Shown here in pieces: positions 7,739-16,146 of a stretch of 24,443 nucleotides of DNA. How positions within the stretch are numbered: position 1 is the first letter of the stretch; each line of letters begins with the position of its first letter. The DNA is from JACOTK01 sp038256565. GTDB taxonomy: Bacteria; Actinomycetota; Acidimicrobiia; Acidimicrobiales; CADCSY01. The notes beneath the pieces were generated by a model. It was given only the letters and a program-made list of their open reading frames with translations. It was not told the DNA's origin and did not search any database. Location: the NCBI GenBank assembly GCA_038256565.1, contig JBBSKG010000026.1, positions 1 through 24,443 of the forward strand. Direction: 5' to 3'. Both the position numbers and the translations under genes were made by a program.

Positions 7739-10700
7739 ATGACCGGGAGGCTGGTATCTTCGGTCGGCTTGGCGACACCTGTGTCGCTCTTTCCCGACCG
7801 AACCTATGAGGCGATAGTTTTCGACTGGGATGGAACCGCTGTTACTAGTCGTGAAGCCAATGCTGAGCCTGTGCGTCAGAGGGTCGAGGCGTTGTGTCGA
7901 GCGGGTGTTGACGTTGTTGTGGTCAGTGGCACTCATCTCGGCAATATCGATGGCCAACTGAACGCGCGACCTCAAGGACCTGGCCGCCTTTTTCTGTGCC
8001 TCAACCGAGGGTCACAGGTGGCTCTCGTCGACGCTAATGGTCCAAGGTTCGTCTGGGAACGTCACGCTTCAAGTGATGAAGATGGCGCTCTTGACCGCGC
8101 TGCGACACTTACCGTTAAAGGGCTTCGCGCCCATGGGCTCACGTCAAAGATCGTTTCACAACGCTTGAATCGTCGAAAGATTGACATCATCCCTGAGCCG
8201 CCCTGGGAGAATCCGCCGAAAGCTCAAATCAACGAACTCTTGAAGGCCGTTACAGCAAGGTTGTCTTCTCATGGTCTCGCAGGACTCGACTCTGCAGTTG
8301 CTGTGGCCTTCGCTGCTGCCGTCGAGGCAGGGCTCGATGATCCCCGAATCACCACTGATGCAAAACACCTGGAAATTGGTCTCACCGACAAATCGGACTC
8401 CTTGCATTATGTGCTGAGCGATCTTGGACATCGAGGTATCGGACCTGGTCTCGTTCTCATTGTCGGCGATGAGCTGGGTTCGCTAGGTGGAGTAAGAGGC
8501 AGCGACGCAGCCATGTTGATCGCCGAGTCCGCACGGACAACCGTGATTTCGGTTGGAGTCGAACCTGAAGGCGTTCCCGAAGCTGTCATCCATTTGCCCG
8601 GGGGGCCCGAAATCTTTCTCTCCCTTCTCGATAATCAAATTGCACGTAGGGCAGTGCGTCGCGTCCCCTCTATCGACCTTGACCCGAGTTGGATGTTGGC
8701 ATGGAGCAAAACTGAACCCAAACTCGAACGAGTACGCGAAAGCCTCTTTACCGTGTCGAACGGCCGTATTGGCACCCGCGGCTACCGAGAAGAAGATGGC
8801 GCAACCACCAACCCCATGGTGATCGCAAGTGGTATCTATGAAAACCGAGACGGCATGGAGGGCTATTTAATTGGGCCACGATGGGGCGATCTTGAAATTG
8901 AAAATACAGAAGATCCCGACACCTGGGTATTAGACCTACACACCGGAGTATTAATGCGAACCCGTGCCTCGTCGCTAGACACGAGGATTGATTTTCGCTC
9001 GATCCGCTTTGCCTCATTAACGCATCCAGGAACAATGGCCCTAAGAGCTGAGGGCGGCCCTGACGAACTCAGAGCTGGCTTGTCACTGATAACCCCTAAG
9101 AACGACAGGGTCACTCACGGAACATTCGGCCATGTCTATTGGGCATCGTGTGAATCCAGTCAAGGTGGTGGAATTACCGCTGCAGCAAACACCACAACCC
9201 ACACGACAACCACTACTCGTCTAATCCAACGTATCGCTCATTTCCACGCTGACCCTCAGATCATCCCCGACCCCGAGATTGTTAGTGATCATTTAACAAA
9301 CGACATGGCCCTAGGTTTTGACTCGCTCTTAACCCAACATCGACAAGCCTGGGCAAATCGTTGGGCCGATGCCGAAGTAAGCATTGCTAATGACCCAGAG
9401 GCGGAATTAGCAGTTCGTTTCGCCCTCTTTCATCTAATGTCCAATGTTGCCGACCAGGGCTCTGTTGGGGTAGGTGCTCGAGGGCTCAGCGGTTCTGCAT
9501 ATGCAGGACACGTTTTTTGGGATGCAGAAGTATTTATTCTTCCTTTTCTGGCTGCCACGCATGCTCCAGCGGCAGAAGCAATGCTGAACTACCGCCTTGA
9601 TCGACTTGAAACAGCCCTCAATAACGCTGCCACGAACGGTTACTTAGGTGCCCGCTTCCCCTGGGAATCAGCACGTACGGGAGAGGACGTAACTCCACGG
9701 TCAGCTCGCGATGCACACGGTAAAGAGGTCGCCATTCTCACTGGTCAAGCTGAAGAGCACATCGTTTCCGACATCGCATGGGCCACTTGGCACACTGCCG
9801 CATGGACAGGCGATTATGACTTCCTCCATGGCCCTGGTCGCTCTCTGTTAATTGAAACTGCTCGCTACTGGGCATCTCGGGTGGAACGAGATGGCGATGG
9901 CAGCGCCCATCTGAGAGGGGTGATTGGCCCCGATGAATACCATGAACTCGTCGACGACAACGCCTTTACCAACGTGATGGCTAAGTGGAACTTGCGCCAA
10001 GCAGCCCGGCTTGTCGAAGACATCATCGCTCGTAATGAACCTGTCGAGGTCGCCCCAGTAGAGATAACAAGTTGGCGAGAGGTCGCCGATGCTCTCGTCG
10101 ATGGCTATGACCCCGAAACCGGTATATATGAGCAATTCAAGGACTTTGCCTCACTAGAGCCGCTAATAATCAATGAGTTGGCCTCACCCCCTGTGGCAGC
10201 AGACATTCTTCTCGGACACGACCGCGTGGCTGGGTCCCAAGTAATCAAGCAGGCCGATGTCCTCATGCTTCATCACCTTGTCCCCGAGGCATGCGAACCC
10301 GGTTCCCTACGCCCCAACCTGGACTATTACGGACCACGTACGGCACATGGCAGCTCGCTCTCTCCTGCTATTCATGCAGGACTTTTAGCGCGAGCAGGCC
10401 AGGCGAACGAAGCTCTTGAGTACTTTCGTTTGGCCTGTCGCATCGACCTCGATGACCTCACCGAAACCACTGCCGGTGGTCTGCACATGGCCTGCCTAGG
10501 GGGCATATGGCAAGCTCTTGCGTACGGTTTTGTTGGATTGTGGCCCGACCCCGATGGCTTAACCATTAACCCACACCTTCCCGATGCTTGGCAGAACGTC
10601 AGCATCACAGTGGTTTTTAGAGGCACACGGGTCACCATCAAGGTTGAAGCGGATGACATCGCCATAACCCCCTTTGGCAATATCGAAATCATCTTCAAGG

Positions 10701-10780
10701 GACAGACCGCTATAACTGTTAGGCCCCCAGGTATGCATTTCACTCGCACTGCAAAGGGATGGGCGAAGACGACGTCGTGA
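7739..10780 (+). CDS. HAD phosphatase/mutase-like domain fused to a GH65 disaccharide phosphorylase (OtsB1/Rv2006-like)
   Basis: GH65 enzymes phosphorolyse alpha-glucosides such as trehalose, maltose or kojibiose to beta-glucose 1-phosphate. The 1013-residue protein starts with a HAD domain: motif I FDWDGT with D29 and D31, motif II VVVSGT, a Lys in TDKSD, and motif IV IVGDELGS. It spans roughly residues 20-300. The GH65 part follows: an N-terminal beta-sandwich (SLFTVSNGRIGTRGY), then an alpha/alpha barrel with the general acid Glu733 in IGPDEYHE, KQADV at 837-841 and HGSS at 870-873, where the family binds phosphate. A C-terminal beta domain ends the protein. The architecture matches M. tuberculosis Rv2006, which is longer. 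A weak Shine-Dalgarno sequence at 7739 leaves a later GTG or TTG start (codons 15 or 11) possible. Substrate specificity is not determined. Confidence 0.88.
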   Translation: MTGRLVSSVGLATPVSLFPDRTYEAIVFDWDGTAVTSREANAEPVRQRVEALCRAGVDVVVVSGTHLGNIDGQLNARPQGPGRLFLCLNRGSQVALVDANGPRFVWERHASSDEDGALDRAATLTVKGLRAHGLTSKIVSQRLNRRKIDIIPEPPWENPPKAQINELLKAVTARLSSHGLAGLDSAVAVAFAAAVEAGLDDPRITTDAKHLEIGLTDKSDSLHYVLSDLGHRGIGPGLVLIVGDELGSLGGVRGSDAAMLIAESARTTVISVGVEPEGVPEAVIHLPGGPEIFLSLLDNQIARRAVRRVPSIDLDPSWMLAWSKTEPKLERVRESLFTVSNGRIGTRGYREEDGATTNPMVIASGIYENRDGMEGYLIGPRWGDLEIENTEDPDTWVLDLHTGVLMRTRASSLDTRIDFRSIRFASLTHPGTMALRAEGGPDELRAGLSLITPKNDRVTHGTFGHVYWASCESSQGGGITAAANTTTHTTTTTRLIQRIAHFHADPQIIPDPEIVSDHLTNDMALGFDSLLTQHRQAWANRWADAEVSIANDPEAELAVRFALFHLMSNVADQGSVGVGARGLSGSAYAGHVFWDAEVFILPFLAATHAPAAEAMLNYRLDRLETALNNAATNGYLGARFPWESARTGEDVTPRSARDAHGKEVAILTGQAEEHIVSDIAWATWHTAAWTGDYDFLHGPGRSLLIETARYWASRVERDGDGSAHLRGVIGPDEYHELVDDNAFTNVMAKWNLRQAARLVEDIIARNEPVEVAPVEITSWREVADALVDGYDPETGIYEQFKDFASLEPLIINELASPPVAADILLGHDRVAGSQVIKQADVLMLHHLVPEACEPGSLRPNLDYYGPRTAHGSSLSPAIHAGLLARAGQANEALEYFRLACRIDLDDLTETTAGGLHMACLGGIWQALAYGFVGLWPDPDGLTINPHLPDAWQNVSITVVFRGTRVTIKVEADDIAITPFGNIEIIFKGQTAITVRPPGMHFTRTAKGWAKTTS

Positions 10781-10793
10781 GGAAGGAACCGTC

Positions 10794-11594
10794 ATGAAAA
10801 TCATTGCAGCGATCGACGACAGTCCAGTCGCACAACCCGTACTCGACACAGCCATCGTGATCGGTGAACTCCTAGGCCTCGGAGTTGAAGCGGTCCATGT
10901 GACCAATCAAGGTGGGCAAAGTGCTTACGGTGCAGCCAGGGCCGCTGGTCTTCCAATGCGAAAACTGACCGGAAACCCGATCGATGCTTTGGCCGATGCT
11001 CTCGACGACCCGGACGTCTCGATTGGTGTCATCGGAGCGCGAGGCCATACAGGTGGTCCCCATCCCGCTGGTCACGCGACCCTCGCAATGGCACAACGAA
11101 CGGGCACTCCTCTCGTGATAGTTCCACCTGAGCTATGTCGTCCGTCTTCTCAACGCATAAACCGTTTGCTGGTTCCACTCGATGGCACTCCTAATACTGC
11201 TGCAGCCATACGCGAGGTTGTATCTGGATTCTCAGATGCCGGAGTCGAAGTTATTGCCCTTCACGTCTTTACTCGTGAGACAGTTCCGCGGTTCATCGAC
11301 CAAACCCAACATGGCCTCGATGCCTGGGCAGAAGAATTCACCGCCCGCCAAGAACTCGGGTACTGGCCCAAACTCGTAACCCGGGCTGGCTCTCCTGGCC
11401 AAGCTGTCATCAGCCTCGCCATCGCCGAAGATGCCGACCTAATCGTAATTGGATGGTCGCAAAACCTTTCACCAGGTCGGGCTCAGGTCGTATCCGAAGT
11501 CTTGGCACAGACATGTGTGCCCGTACTGTTAGTTCCTGTCAGTACCCAACACGTTGTCGACAGTAATAACCTGTCAACACCAGCGAGAGCGTGA
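10794..11594 (+). CDS. Tandem-domain universal stress protein (UspA family)
   Basis: The 266-residue protein holds two UspA folds. The first starts KIIAAIDDSPVAQPVLD, with a nucleotide-loop remnant GARGHTGG and strand PLVIVPPE ending near residue 115. The second starts RLLVPLDGTPNTAAAIRE and ends PVLLVPV. Tandem USPs of this length are typical of actinobacterial dormancy regulons such as Rv2005c and Rv2623 of M. tuberculosis. The canonical ATP loop (G-x2-G-x9-G-S/T) is imperfect in both halves, so ATP binding is uncertain. A strong AGGAAGGA lies before the ATG, 13 bases after the HAD-GH65 stop, so it is the third gene of that operon. It converges on devR. Confidence 0.9.
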   Translation: MKIIAAIDDSPVAQPVLDTAIVIGELLGLGVEAVHVTNQGGQSAYGAARAAGLPMRKLTGNPIDALADALDDPDVSIGVIGARGHTGGPHPAGHATLAMAQRTGTPLVIVPPELCRPSSQRINRLLVPLDGTPNTAAAIREVVSGFSDAGVEVIALHVFTRETVPRFIDQTQHGLDAWAEEFTARQELGYWPKLVTRAGSPGQAVISLAIAEDADLIVIGWSQNLSPGRAQVVSEVLAQTCVPVLLVPVSTQHVVDSNNLSTPARA

Positions 11595-11625
11595 ATCATC
11601 CGAAGCTCGGCAGAGATAAGTCCAG

Positions 11626-11639
11626 CCGCCTATTGGCGG
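11626..11639. terminator. Possible bidirectional terminator between the USP gene and devR
   Basis: CCGCC and GGCGG arms flank a TATT loop in the 51-base gap between two converging genes. The stem is short and no U-rich tract follows on either strand, so termination here is suggested by position more than by structure. Confidence 0.3.
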
Positions 11640-11645
11640 GCGCTC

Positions 11646-12353
11646 TTAAGACTCAAGATGTGGAGCACGAGAAGAAAGACGAGCGGCATAAACCGCTGCC
11701 TCGGTACGGCGTTGCATACCCAATTTCGCCAACAGGTTCGAAACGTAATTCTTTACCGTCTTCTCAGCGAGGAACATGCGCTCGGCAATCTGGCGGTTAG
11801 TTAATCCCTCGACCAACAAGTCAAGAATCCGACGTTCTTGGTCAGTGAGGTGGTCAAGTTGCGACGCTTCTTCTTGTCCATGGCGAATGCGCTCCATCAC
11901 GCGCCCCGTAACTGCTGGGTCGAGAAGCGATTCCCCACGCGAAACTTTGCGAATAGCATCAATAAGATCATTGCCCTTGATCTGTTTCAATACATACCCA
12001 GCCGCCCCTGCAACGATGGCGCTGAACAACGCTTCGTCATCGGCGAAAGAGGTCAGCATGAGACATTGCAACTCAGGCATTCGCTCACGTAAAGCACGAC
12101 ACACCTCAACACCGCTGCCATCTGGAAGGCGGACATCCAAAACAGCAACATCAGGCCTGACTGCTGGCACTCGATTCAACGCTTCCTCAGCAGTACCAGC
12201 CTCTCCTACCACAACCATGTTTTCTTCGGACTCGATCAGCTCACGCAGACCCCGACGGACTATCTCATGGTCGTCGAGGAGAAACACACGAACCTCAGAG
12301 ATTTCATCGTTGGCATCTTCTATCTGCTCATCAGGAACGACCATGCTCTCCAT
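11646..12353 (-). CDS. devR: DevR/DosR-like NarL-family response regulator
   Basis: DevR-type regulators bind promoters of hypoxia/NO/dormancy genes after phosphorylation by a GAF-domain kinase. The receiver domain has D27-D28, phospho-acceptor Asp73 in VLDVRLPDG, Thr in MLTSFADDE and Lys in YVLKQIKG. A linker and a LuxR-type HTH follow (LTDQERRILDLLVEGLTNRQ, then MFLAEKTVKNYVSNLLAKLG). The linker and HTH are very close to mycobacterial DevR in wording. The 235-residue form starts at 12353 and overlaps the upstream PNPOx gene by 23 bases. A second ATG at 12344 has GGAGAG just upstream and may be the true start. The first 20 residues are acidic and outside the receiver fold. The likely partner kinase is the DevS-like gene at 17723-18844, now separated by the high-GC island. 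Confidence 0.9.
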   Translation of the reverse strand: MESMVVPDEQIEDANDEISEVRVFLLDDHEIVRRGLRELIESEENMVVVGEAGTAEEALNRVPAVRPDVAVLDVRLPDGSGVEVCRALRERMPELQCLMLTSFADDEALFSAIVAGAAGYVLKQIKGNDLIDAIRKVSRGESLLDPAVTGRVMERIRHGQEEASQLDHLTDQERRILDLLVEGLTNRQIAERMFLAEKTVKNYVSNLLAKLGMQRRTEAAVYAARLSSRAPHLES

Positions 12354-12861
12354 CTTGACTCATGGTCGACAAAAACCGGGGCTTTGCTCCGTCGCCGTGA
12401 GGCTGCTCCGTCGATGGAACCAAGCGTCGACCAGAGACCCTCTCGGTGCCAATTCGAATAAAGCGAGTCTGTTCGACGCCCGACGCCCAAGGATCAAGTT
12501 CGAGTTTACGAGCAGCAGCCAAATCAGCAGCGGCCAAAACCTCCGTCGCAATCCCTACCACCATCACGCTCCAACCCGTATAACGATCGTAATCAAACTC
12601 ATCGGCCTCAAAAGCCACGATGGTGTTTGTGACAGCGGCAGCAAGCTTCATGCCGGTACCAGTGCGAAACACAATGTCGTCGCCCAGCATGGCGAAATTC
12701 ACAGGCAAGATCGCTGGCAATGCGCCCATCGACACCCCCACCCGTCCGACCGAAGACCGCGCCAACAGACCCAGGCACTCCTGGTGGGTCAACATCTCGA
12801 GCCCATTACGATCGAGACGTACACCCCCCTTGCCACTTATGGTCTCTTGTGCACTACTCAC
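12331..12861 (-). CDS. Pyridoxamine 5'-phosphate oxidase-like FMN/F420-binding split-barrel protein
   Basis: The frame encodes a split beta-barrel protein of the PNPOx-like group, typified by the segments SVGRVGVSMGALPAILPVNF and VAFEADEFDYDRYTGWSVMV. Small proteins of this kind bind FMN or F420; Rv3129 in the M. tuberculosis DosR regulon is one. The open frame reaches up to 12927. However, AGGAG (12876-12872) lies ten bases before a GTG at 12861 and seven before a TTG at 12864, which is the only good ribosome site. This gives 176 residues and frees the palindrome at 12928-12949 as a promoter element. It overlaps devR at its 3' end, so the two are probably translationally coupled in one operon. 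The enzymatic substrate is unknown. Confidence 0.82.
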   Translation of the reverse strand: MSSAQETISGKGGVRLDRNGLEMLTHQECLGLLARSSVGRVGVSMGALPAILPVNFAMLGDDIVFRTGTGMKLAAAVTNTIVAFEADEFDYDRYTGWSVMVVGIATEVLAAADLAAARKLELDPWASGVEQTRFIRIGTERVSGRRLVPSTEQPHGDGAKPRFLSTMSQDGEHGRS

Positions 12862-12910
12862 CAAGGGTTGGCTCCTGAACGGTCCTTGCGAGTATCCCCT
12901 AGATCGCATC

Positions 12911-14503
12911 ATGGACGATAAGGTCAAAGGTCCCTATAGGCAGGGACCTCCTTCCTCAGTTTCCTCCTTACACAACCTCTTGGCATCAGGGATGGTCGGT
13001 CAACACTCAGAGGAACGCGCGGCCATTATCGAAACGCACGCATCGATTGTGTTGTTCTTAGGCGACAGGACTTACAAGATTAAGAAACCCGTTGAATTCG
13101 GATTTCTAGACTTTCGGACAAGAGAAGCTCGCGAAGCCGTGTGTCACAAAGAAGTTCAGCTCAACCGGCGACTGGCACCTGATGTCTACCTGGGTGTAGT
13201 CGATCTAGTTGGTCCAGATGGACAAGTTTGCGATCACCTCGTGGTCATGCGTCGCATGCCAAGCGAACGACGACTTTCAACACTCGTAACCACCGGCCAA
13301 GACGTAAGTGGCGAGTTGCACTCCATTGCCCAACAACTAGCCGCCTTTCATGTCACCGCAGCGACCTCCGAAGAGATCTCCCATGCGGGAAATGTTGCAA
13401 GCCTTCGTCATAACTGGAAGATCAACAGTGATCAGCTCAAAACCTTTTCCTCACCAACGAGTGCCCGTCCACGTATTCTCGAACCGACGCTGATTGAACG
13501 AACGACCTCACTCGCCGAGCGCTATCTTGACGGGCGCTCCCCCTTGTTCGCCCAGCGCATCGCCGAGGGCAAGATTCGAGATGGACACGGTGACGTGTTG
13601 GCCGATGACATCTTCTGCCTTCCTGACGGCCCTCGGATTCTTGATTGCATCGAGTTCGACGATCATCTGCGTTATGGCGACGTACTTGGCGACGTGGCCT
13701 TTTTGGCAATGGACCTCGAACGTCTGGGCACACCCGAGTTAGGCGATTACTTACTCCACCGGTACCAGGAACTGGCCAATGAGACGCACCCCTCGACACT
13801 CGCTCATTTCTTGATCGCCTACCGCGCACAAGTTCGAGCGAAAGTAGCCTGCCTGCGCGTCCACCAAGGTGACCCTGGCGCTGCACTCGAAGCCAACCAA
13901 CTGTTGAATATGACACTCGATCATCTTGAACGGTGCCAATTGAAAATAATTTTGGTCGGTGGTCTACCCGGCACGGGTAAGTCAACCCTTGCTCAGGTAT
14001 TGGCGACTGAGCGTGCATGGGCCCTTATTCGTTCTGACGAAGTACGTAAAGAACTTGTCGGACTAGCTCCTACATCGCGAGTGGGTGCAGGGGATGGTTT
14101 TAAACAAGGCATCTATGACCCGGCTATTACCGATGCCACCTATGGCGAGTTGTTAGCCCGCGCCAAGTCGTCTCTCGAATTGGGCCAGTCAGTCGTGCTC
14201 GATGCCAGTTGGATCGACCCCCGCTTTCGAACTGCTGCAGCAGAACTTGGTGAAAGTACGAGTAGCGATCTCATCGAACTCTGTTGTGAAGCCCCTCTCG
14301 ATGTGACCCTAGCTAGAATCACCGCTCGCGCAGCTCGCGACGATGATGCTTCTGATGCCACGGCCAATGTTGCCAGAGAGCTTCGCTCCAATCTTCCACC
14401 TTGGCCGAATGCCACGATCATCGACACCACCAAGAACCTTGATCACGCGCTTGCCCAAGCTAGAGCTGGGACTGCTGCACGATTAGGTGACAGGTTGGTT
14501 TAG
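12911..14503 (+). CDS. Aminoglycoside phosphotransferase-like kinase fused to an AAA/P-loop kinase (Rv2004c-like)
   Basis: Both halves are phosphotransferase folds. The N-terminal half resembles the APH/ChoK-like family: YKIKKPVEFGFLDF is the ATP-lysine region, DGHGDVLADDIF near residue 226 is the catalytic loop, and DCIEFDD the metal-binding site. The C-terminal half has a Walker A (VGGLPGTGKST, near 350-358), RSDEVRKEL and DASW, typical of the P-loop kinase fused to APH in Rv2004c-type proteins. Rv2004c is a DosR-regulon member in M. tuberculosis. The start is uncertain. The ATG at 12911 keeps a plausible N-terminal helix but places the palindrome inside the gene. The ATG at 12992 lies downstream of it, and neither has a good ribosome site. 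The gene ends at the left border of the high-GC island. The natural substrate is unknown. Confidence 0.85.
   Translation: MDDKVKGPYRQGPPSSVSSLHNLLASGMVGQHSEERAAIIETHASIVLFLGDRTYKIKKPVEFGFLDFRTREAREAVCHKEVQLNRRLAPDVYLGVVDLVGPDGQVCDHLVVMRRMPSERRLSTLVTTGQDVSGELHSIAQQLAAFHVTAATSEEISHAGNVASLRHNWKINSDQLKTFSSPTSARPRILEPTLIERTTSLAERYLDGRSPLFAQRIAEGKIRDGHGDVLADDIFCLPDGPRILDCIEFDDHLRYGDVLGDVAFLAMDLERLGTPELGDYLLHRYQELANETHPSTLAHFLIAYRAQVRAKVACLRVHQGDPGAALEANQLLNMTLDHLERCQLKIILVGGLPGTGKSTLAQVLATERAWALIRSDEVRKELVGLAPTSRVGAGDGFKQGIYDPAITDATYGELLARAKSSLELGQSVVLDASWIDPRFRTAAAELGESTSSDLIELCCEAPLDVTLARITARAARDDDASDATANVARELRSNLPPWPNATIIDTTKNLDHALAQARAGTAARLGDRLV
12928..12949. promoter_or_regulatory. Perfect 7-bp palindrome AGGTCCC-N8-GGGACCT between divergent stress genes
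   Basis: Arms AGGTCCC (12928-12934) and GGGACCT (12943-12949) flank eight bases that include a -10-like TATAGG (12935-12940). It lies 66 bases upstream of the GTG start of the PNPOx-devR operon and at the 5' end of the divergent APH-AAA gene. An overlapping 14-mer at 12921-12934 matches the mycobacterial DosR core GGGACTWWAGTCCC at 10 of 14 positions. A match that loose is expected by chance several times in a window this size. The palindrome itself is the stronger signal. Confidence 0.5.
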
Positions 14504-14592
14504 GCCGCCTGCGTGGCGGGTGGGGTCATGATGGACTCATACTCGATGGGAGTCAATCGGCCGAGGCTGGCTTGGCGGCGGCGTCGTGGTCG
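14500..14592 (-). pseudogene. C-terminal remnant of an IS3-family transposase (OrfB)
   Basis: Read on the minus strand, about 30 codons give RRRRQASLGRLTPIEYES and then end in TPPATQAA before TAA (14502-14500). The block RRHSxLGxLTPxEYE is the usual end of IS3-family DDE transposases. Upstream of about 14592 the homology stops and the persulfide-dioxygenase gene begins 49 bases further on. The catalytic domain is therefore gone. The stop codon overlaps that of the APH-AAA gene on the other strand. Confidence 0.72.
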
Positions 14593-14640
14593 TCGTCGAC
14601 GGTGTCTGGCCATCCACGAACACCAGGACCGGTACGGTTG

Positions 14641-16002
14641 TCAGTCCGTTCTGATGCCGAGGGGGTCGTGCTTGGCGGCAGCCGCCCACGCGTCGTCGAT
14701 GGCAACGACGGTGCGACCGGCCCGGTCGAGCAGCGACGCCGCGATCGAGGCCCGGTATCCCGATGCACAGTGGACCCACACCTCGCCGTCGGGGACCTCG
14801 TCGAAGCGAGCTTCGAGATCATGGAGGGGGATGTGCACGGCGCCGTCGATCCGGCCCTCTGCCCACTCGTCGTCGCGGCGAACGTCGAGCACCACCACCC
14901 CTGCTTCGTCGCGGGCGTCGGCCAAGTCGGCGAAGGTGGCGGTACGGTAGGAGCACACATCGCCGCCCGCTGCCCAGGTGTCGATGCCGCCTTCGGCTGC
15001 GCCGCCGGGACGGTCGATGCCGATGCGGACCATCTGGCGTTGGGCCTCGGCGACCTGGTCTGTGGTGTCGCCCACCAGGGTCACCGGTGTCCCCCACCGC
15101 AGCACCCAGCCCAGGTAGGTGGCGAAGGAGTCGCCCACCTCCACGTTGACGGTGCCGACCAGATGGCCGCTGGCGAAGGCGGAGCGAGAGCGGAGGTCGA
15201 CGACCCATTCCCCGGCGTGGATGCGGCGGCGAATCTCGACCGGGTCCACCGGTTCGGGTGCCGACAGGTCGACATCCGCGGGTCCGGCCCGGTTGATGGA
15301 CCCTATGTGGGCGTAGTAGCGGGGGTAGGAGGTCAGGCCGCTCAGCAATTTCTCGACGAAGGTGTCCTCGTCATCGAGGGTAAGCGCCAGGTTCGAGTGG
15401 CGCTCCTGGCCGACGGTGCTCGCATTTGCACCGCTCGTCGACGTGGAGGAGCAGAAGCTTCCGAACCCGTGAGTCGGGTGCACGCCAACCTCGCCGGGCA
15501 GTTCGTCGGAGAGCCGGCGCACCGAATGGAACTGGGCGCGGGTCAGGTCCTCGGTCGCCTCCGCTCTGATGAGGTCGGTGCGTCCGACGGTGCCGAACAG
15601 CATCGACCCGCCCGTGAACGCCGCCACCGGCTGCCCGTCATTCAGTACCACGTAGGAGAGGTGGGTCGGCGTGTGACCCGGCGTGTGCACGGCCCGAACC
15701 ACCAGCGAGCCGACCGCGAACTCATCGCCATCGGTGGCGCCGGTGCGGTCGTAGGCCACCTCGTCGGCCGCGGCCAGCACATATATGGCGCCAGTTCGGC
15801 GGGCGAGCTCAAGGCCCCCGGTGACGTAGTCGTTGTGCACATGCGTCTCGAACACGTACGAGAGACGAACACCCCGGTCGGTCAGGACTGCTTCGACGCG
15901 GTCGATGTCGCGCTGGGGGTCGATGACCGCCGCGTCCTCGCCGGAGACGAGGACGTAGCTGCGGTCGCCCAGAGCGGGGGTCTCGATCGTAATGATCTCC
16001 AT
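14641..16002 (-). CDS. Persulfide dioxygenase-like metallo-beta-lactamase fused to two rhodanese domains
   Basis: ETHE1-type persulfide dioxygenases oxidise glutathione or protein persulfides to sulfite; rhodanese domains carry sulfane sulfur. The 453-residue protein opens with an MBL fold. Metal ligands are in THVHNDYVTGG (H54, H56, D58), HTPGHTPTH and PTHGFGSF, plus TVGRTDL. The Tyr59 replacing the last His of the THxHxDH motif is usual in this MBL-rhodanese group. Two rhodanese modules follow, about 250-345 and 355-450. The first has no active-site Cys. The second has the loop VHCASGYRAS, so only it should be active. The start ATG overlaps the stop of a 44-residue ORF (TGATG). It is the last gene of the island operon and is GC-rich relative to the host genes. 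Confidence 0.88.
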   Translation of the reverse strand: MEIITIETPALGDRSYVLVSGEDAAVIDPQRDIDRVEAVLTDRGVRLSYVFETHVHNDYVTGGLELARRTGAIYVLAAADEVAYDRTGATDGDEFAVGSLVVRAVHTPGHTPTHLSYVVLNDGQPVAAFTGGSMLFGTVGRTDLIRAEATEDLTRAQFHSVRRLSDELPGEVGVHPTHGFGSFCSSTSTSGANASTVGQERHSNLALTLDDEDTFVEKLLSGLTSYPRYYAHIGSINRAGPADVDLSAPEPVDPVEIRRRIHAGEWVVDLRSRSAFASGHLVGTVNVEVGDSFATYLGWVLRWGTPVTLVGDTTDQVAEAQRQMVRIGIDRPGGAAEGGIDTWAAGGDVCSYRTATFADLADARDEAGVVVLDVRRDDEWAEGRIDGAVHIPLHDLEARFDEVPDGEVWVHCASGYRASIAASLLDRAGRTVVAIDDAWAAAAKHDPLGIRTD

Positions 16003-16136
16003 CAGTCCCTATCCGTCAGGCGATAGCGCCGAACGTGGGTGGCGTCGAGCGCGTGTCCAACCGCCCACTCATCGGTCCTCACGGAGATGACGAGGCCGAC
16101 ATCCACCCAACTTGCGCCAAACCGCGTTCGCATCAT
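16002..16136 (-). CDS. Small 44-residue ORF coupled to the persulfide dioxygenase gene
   Basis: An ATG at 16136 (or 16133) follows the stop of the PRC-barrel gene by ten bases. It has the purine-rich AAGGGG five to six bases upstream, and its stop overlaps the next ATG. The product is mixed and unremarkable (for example SWVDVGLVISVRTDEW, and a C-terminus RRYRLTDRD). No family is recognised. Its tight fit between two genes suggests real translation, or the remnant of a longer gene. Confidence 0.45.
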   Translation of the reverse strand: MMRTRFGASWVDVGLVISVRTDEWAVGHALDATHVRRYRLTDRD

Positions 16137-16146
16137 GTGTGCCCCT

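Noticed and set aside
12862..12927. Upstream extension of the PNPOx-like gene to the ATG at 12927
   Set aside because: The extra residues do not resemble the family, there is no ribosome site at 12927, and a good AGGAG precedes the GTG at 12861.
14572..16026. Long plus-strand open frame of 484 codons opposite the MBL-rhodanese gene
   Set aside because: It is a GC-rich antisense shadow. The minus strand shows full MBL and rhodanese motifs, while the plus-strand product is low-complexity and lacks any recognisable domain.
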